A stretch of DNA of 64,000 nt from Daphnia carinata (lineage: Eukaryota > Arthropoda > Branchiopoda > Diplostraca > Daphniidae): NCBI RefSeq assembly GCF_022539665.2, contig NC_081339.1, positions 7,189,367-7,253,366 of the forward strand, written 5' to 3'. The notes beneath the pieces are model-generated. The model was not told the DNA's origin. It saw nothing but the letters and a program-made list of their open reading frames with translations, and did no database searches. A program made the position numbers and the translations under genes. Shown here piece by piece: positions 60,840-64,000 of this stretch (within the stretch, counting starts at the first letter, position 1; every line of letters starts with the position of its first letter).

Positions 60840-62710
60840 TTTCCGTCGTCCTAATGGACGTGAATCTCGGAGCTGAGCGGCGACCCTCGTTGCTCCAGCG
60901 GCGATCCACGACGTCCAGTGGTCCTCTTCGGTGTGGTGGAGCCCTCCTACATACACAAAAATAAAATCATAGTGTAGAACTTAAAACTCACAATTAAATA
61001 CTTGACAATCTTGGGCGACAATCCTGGTAGCTCCGACGGCGAACCTCGCTGTCCAATGATCCTCTTCGGTGGTAGTAGAGCCCTCCTGGGTACGTAAAAA
61101 AACATGGTGAGACATTAAATTTAAAAATAATATACCTGAATATCCGTGACGACGATCTCGGTGCTCCAGCGTCCTCTTCGGTGCTCCAGCGTCCTCTTCG
61201 GTGCTCCAGCGTCCTCTTCGGTGCTCCAGCGTCCTCTTCGGTGCTCCAGCGTCCTCTTCGGTGCTCCAGCGTCCTCTTCGGTGCTCCAGCGTCCTTCTGC
61301 TCCAGCGTCCTCTTCGGTGCTCCAGGACGTCCTCTTCGGTGCTAAATACAAAAAAAAAAAAACCCATAAAATCATGGTGTAAAATTTAATACTTTCAAAT
61401 ACTTGACAATTTCGGGCGACAACCACGGCAGCTCTAACGACAAACTTCATTGTCCTATGGCCCTCTCTGGTGGTTATGTGGACCATCCTAAATACATTAA
61501 AAAAAAACATAATTAAACACTTAAAAGTGTAAACATGTACCTGCAACATCCACGGTGACGACCTCGTTGCTCCAGCGACGATCCTCGATGACCAGTATCC
61601 TCTTCGATGGTGTTGATGCCCTTCTAACTACATAAGAGCAAAATAAGATCACAGTATAACACTTAAAACTTACAACGAAATACTTGACAATTTTGGGCGA
61701 CGATCATGGTGGCTCCGTCAGCGTCCAACATCCTCTTCGATGGTGGCGGAGCCCTCCTAAAAACATAAAAAACCAAATAAAATCATAGCGTAGAACTTAA
61801 GACTTTCAATTTAATACTTGATTATTCTGGGCGACAATTATGATACTTCCGACGACGAATCTAGTTGTCCAGTGGTCCTCTTGGGCGATGATGCAACCCT
61901 CCTAAATAAATAAAAAAAACACGGTTAGACAATTAAATGTACAACACATATACCTGGAACATCCATGGTGACGATGTCGGTGCTTCAGCGTCCTCTTCAG
62001 CGTCCAACGTCCTCTTCGATGGTGGTGAGGCCTTCTTACATACATATAAAAAAACATGATTAAACTCTTCAACGTTTTTTTAAAAAATACCTCAATACCC
62101 GTGCCGACAATCTCGTTGCTCCAGCGGCGATCCTCGATGTCACGCATCCTCTTCGATGGTGGTGTAGCCCTGCTAAATGCATAAAACCAAAACAAAATTA
62201 TAGTTCAAAACTTTAAACTTTTAATGAAATACTTGACAATTTTGGGCGACGATCGAAGAGGCTCCGACAGCGAACCTCGTTGTCCGGTGGCCTTCTTCGG
62301 TGATGTGGACCACCCTAAATACATAAAAAAAACGATTAGACACTTAAAGTCGTTAAAGCAATACCTGACAATCCTTGGCGACTTCGACGGCGATCCCCGA
62401 CGTCCAGTAACCTTCCTCGGTGATGTTGCCAACCCTCCTAGACACAGATATATACATCGAACATGGTAAAAACACTTTAAATTTTTAAATACCTTGCAAC
62501 TTTAGGCTAGGATTTTGGCGGTGACCTTCGTTGCCCAACGGTCCCCCTTGGATGGTGATGTGGCCCTTCTAGACCCATAAAATTAAAAAAAAACAGGGTT
62601 AAACACTAAATTTTTAAATATATACCTCAGAATCCTGGGCGATATTCTAGTGGCTGCGACGGCGATCCTCGTTGTCCAGTGTCCTTTTCGGCCCCAGAGA
62701 TTGCCCTCCT
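60840..62710 (-). repeat. Exon-like tandem array (arm R2)
   Basis: Inverted copy of the F1 array with all units present. The outer end is near 62710 and the inner end near 60840. At diagnostic bases it is often closer to F1 than F2 is. Confidence 0.75.
61159..61341 (-). repeat. 20-bp minisatellite (R2, about 8-9 copies)
   Basis: Inverted copy with intermediate length, and two degenerate units at the inner end (near 61290-61335). Confidence 0.95.
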
Positions 62711-63646
62711 GATTGTAGAGAAGCGAAAAAAAAAAAAAAAAATTTCAATAATTGAATAGCGGTTAATTTTATCTTAATTCTAACAAGCATCAGGTACACA
62801 AATCCTAATCACATTTCAATACAGAAAATCCTAAAAAAAATGGTTATTGCAATGATTCATAAGTTAGCAATTGCGAAGTCGTTAGGATTGACGGGACATC
62901 TGATAATTGTGCGAGTAAATCGAAACAAAATTCACTGCATGGAAATAGTTTGCGGGCAAGAGCTACGGGTAAAGAATGCAGAAAACAGTGCAGGAAAATG
63001 GTCGAGCTAGAATTGTGCAAAAGTAAGAATTGAGGTGGATTACGCTTAACGCTTTACTTAAAGTACCCTTAGTCTTAACTTAACTTACTTATCCTTACTT
63101 ATCTTTAACTTAACCTAAATTTTCTATTCTAACTAGACTTATATTACTACCCAAGAAAATACGGTTTGTCATGTGCAACTAAACGGAACCCATGCAGAGG
63201 CAAACCCCTGTGCTGAGGCAGTGCTTTTTAAAGTGCGTGATTGGTGTATCTACAAATTGCGAAACATTTGCAGCTTCTGAATGAATACTACGTCCACGTG
63301 CGGGATTTGTGTGGATCACTACACCAGAACAAAAAGCGAGACATCTACGGTAGTGCACGTCGTGCAGGTGAATGAGCTACTGAGCTGCAAAATGCAAAGC
63401 GTGGTTTTGTTTCTTCATTATTCATTTGCCCAAGGTTATTCTAGGTCACTGCATGAGATAGTTTGAAACGAGGGGGAATGGCCATATCCTCGAGCTAACG
63501 TGGAAATACAAATTGTTCGTTCAAGCTGATGACCTTCAGAATTAGGTTTCTCGAGCTAACGTGGAAATACAAATTGTTCGTTCAAGCTGATGACTTTTAT
63601 TAACTTTTATTCCTGGAAAGCCCAGGATGTGGAACGTTTCCGCGAG

Positions 63647-63655
63647 TATATAAGG
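63647..63655 (+). promoter_or_regulatory. Outward-facing TATA promoter in arm R2
   Basis: TATATAAGG with an initiator-like sequence near 63675-63680 and a splice-donor-like AG|GTAAAT at 63749/63750; no ATG between. It would drive transcription out of the window to the right. Mirror copy of the F1 site. Confidence 0.4.
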
Positions 63656-64000
63656 CGATATCCGATTTTAGAATTCACAGTCGTGCAGGGTACTTCCCCT
63701 GCAGCTGTCCTGCTGCTGCTAAACTTTCATCGGACGCGTTGCTTGCTAGGTAAATCAAATTTCTCTTTAATTGTTTGTGTTCTTAGACTATGTAAAAAAG
63801 TTGTTTGCAACCTGTGTTGGCAATAATGTATACTAAACTTTTATGTTCTTGTTAATACGAATTCCATTTAGTTAAATATTTACCTCGGATTCTGGCAGGG
63901 CTTGTCAGTAAGTTTTTTATGGTTTACTTCAGGGAACATCTGGTCAATAATTGCCAGGTAGATTTCGTTAAACGTGGTACCGGCAGTGTGTAACGCTTTA

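Larger units (their letters stand above)
55067..64000 (-). repeat. Palindrome arm R2 (runs off the window)
   Basis: Reverse complement of F2/F1, reaching at the last base the equivalent of F1 32264, and presumably continuing. It contains all modules of a full arm: tRNA-like units, dimer, poly-T tract, PSMD12 fragments, exon-like array with minisatellite, 61-bp duplication and outward promoter. Confidence 0.9.

Overview
The window is eukaryotic and most consistent with a small-genome arthropod, probably a cladoceran crustacean such as Daphnia. The evidence is many short exons, introns often only 55-80 bp, TATA boxes at arthropod spacing, tandem secreted C1q-like genes, and arthropod-type iRhom and MKK4. 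No prokaryotic organisation is visible. Species is an inference.

Unique left half (1-32263). Three same-strand C1q-domain secreted proteins (first one partial) lie at 1-4220. After about 7 kb with no convincing gene comes a 14-exon inactive-rhomboid gene (iRhom/RHBDF family, 11222-21492, at least 1685 codons) whose first visible exon is a very long Q/S/N/H-rich cytoplasmic extension. A complete 10-exon MAP2K4/MKK4-type kinase gene (24344-26125, 388 aa) follows, with one GC-AG intron. A 49-codon transmembrane small ORF (27475-27624) is a candidate only. A 5-exon secreted C-type lectin lies on the minus strand (29351-30197). iRhom (EGFR-ligand and ADAM17 trafficking), MKK4 (JNK cascade) and the lectin and C1q secreted recognition proteins are not obviously one pathway; their proximity may be chance.

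Repeat-built right half (about 32264-64000). Two very large palindromes stand in tandem: arm F1 (about 32264-41274) with its reverse complement R1 (41275-46757, cut by a 100-N gap at 46758-46857), then F2 (46858-55066) with R2 (55067 to the window end). Reading inwards, each complete arm carries: a TATA promoter pointing outward, a tandem array of about 13 exon-like 120-150 bp units with an embedded 20-bp minisatellite, two decayed but intron-containing partial copies of the proteasome subunit gene PSMD12/Rpn5, a homopolymer A tract, a tandem dimer of about 115 bp, and four tRNA-like units with A and B boxes. Each palindrome centre is a 7-bp satellite (CCATATC/CCGGATY). Several positions show F1=F2 differing from R1=R2, which means the palindrome is older than its tandem duplication; another shows F1=R1 differing from F2=R2, which suggests later arm-to-arm conversion. 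This foldback structure is the most unusual part of the window. The N gap means assembly error must be excluded.
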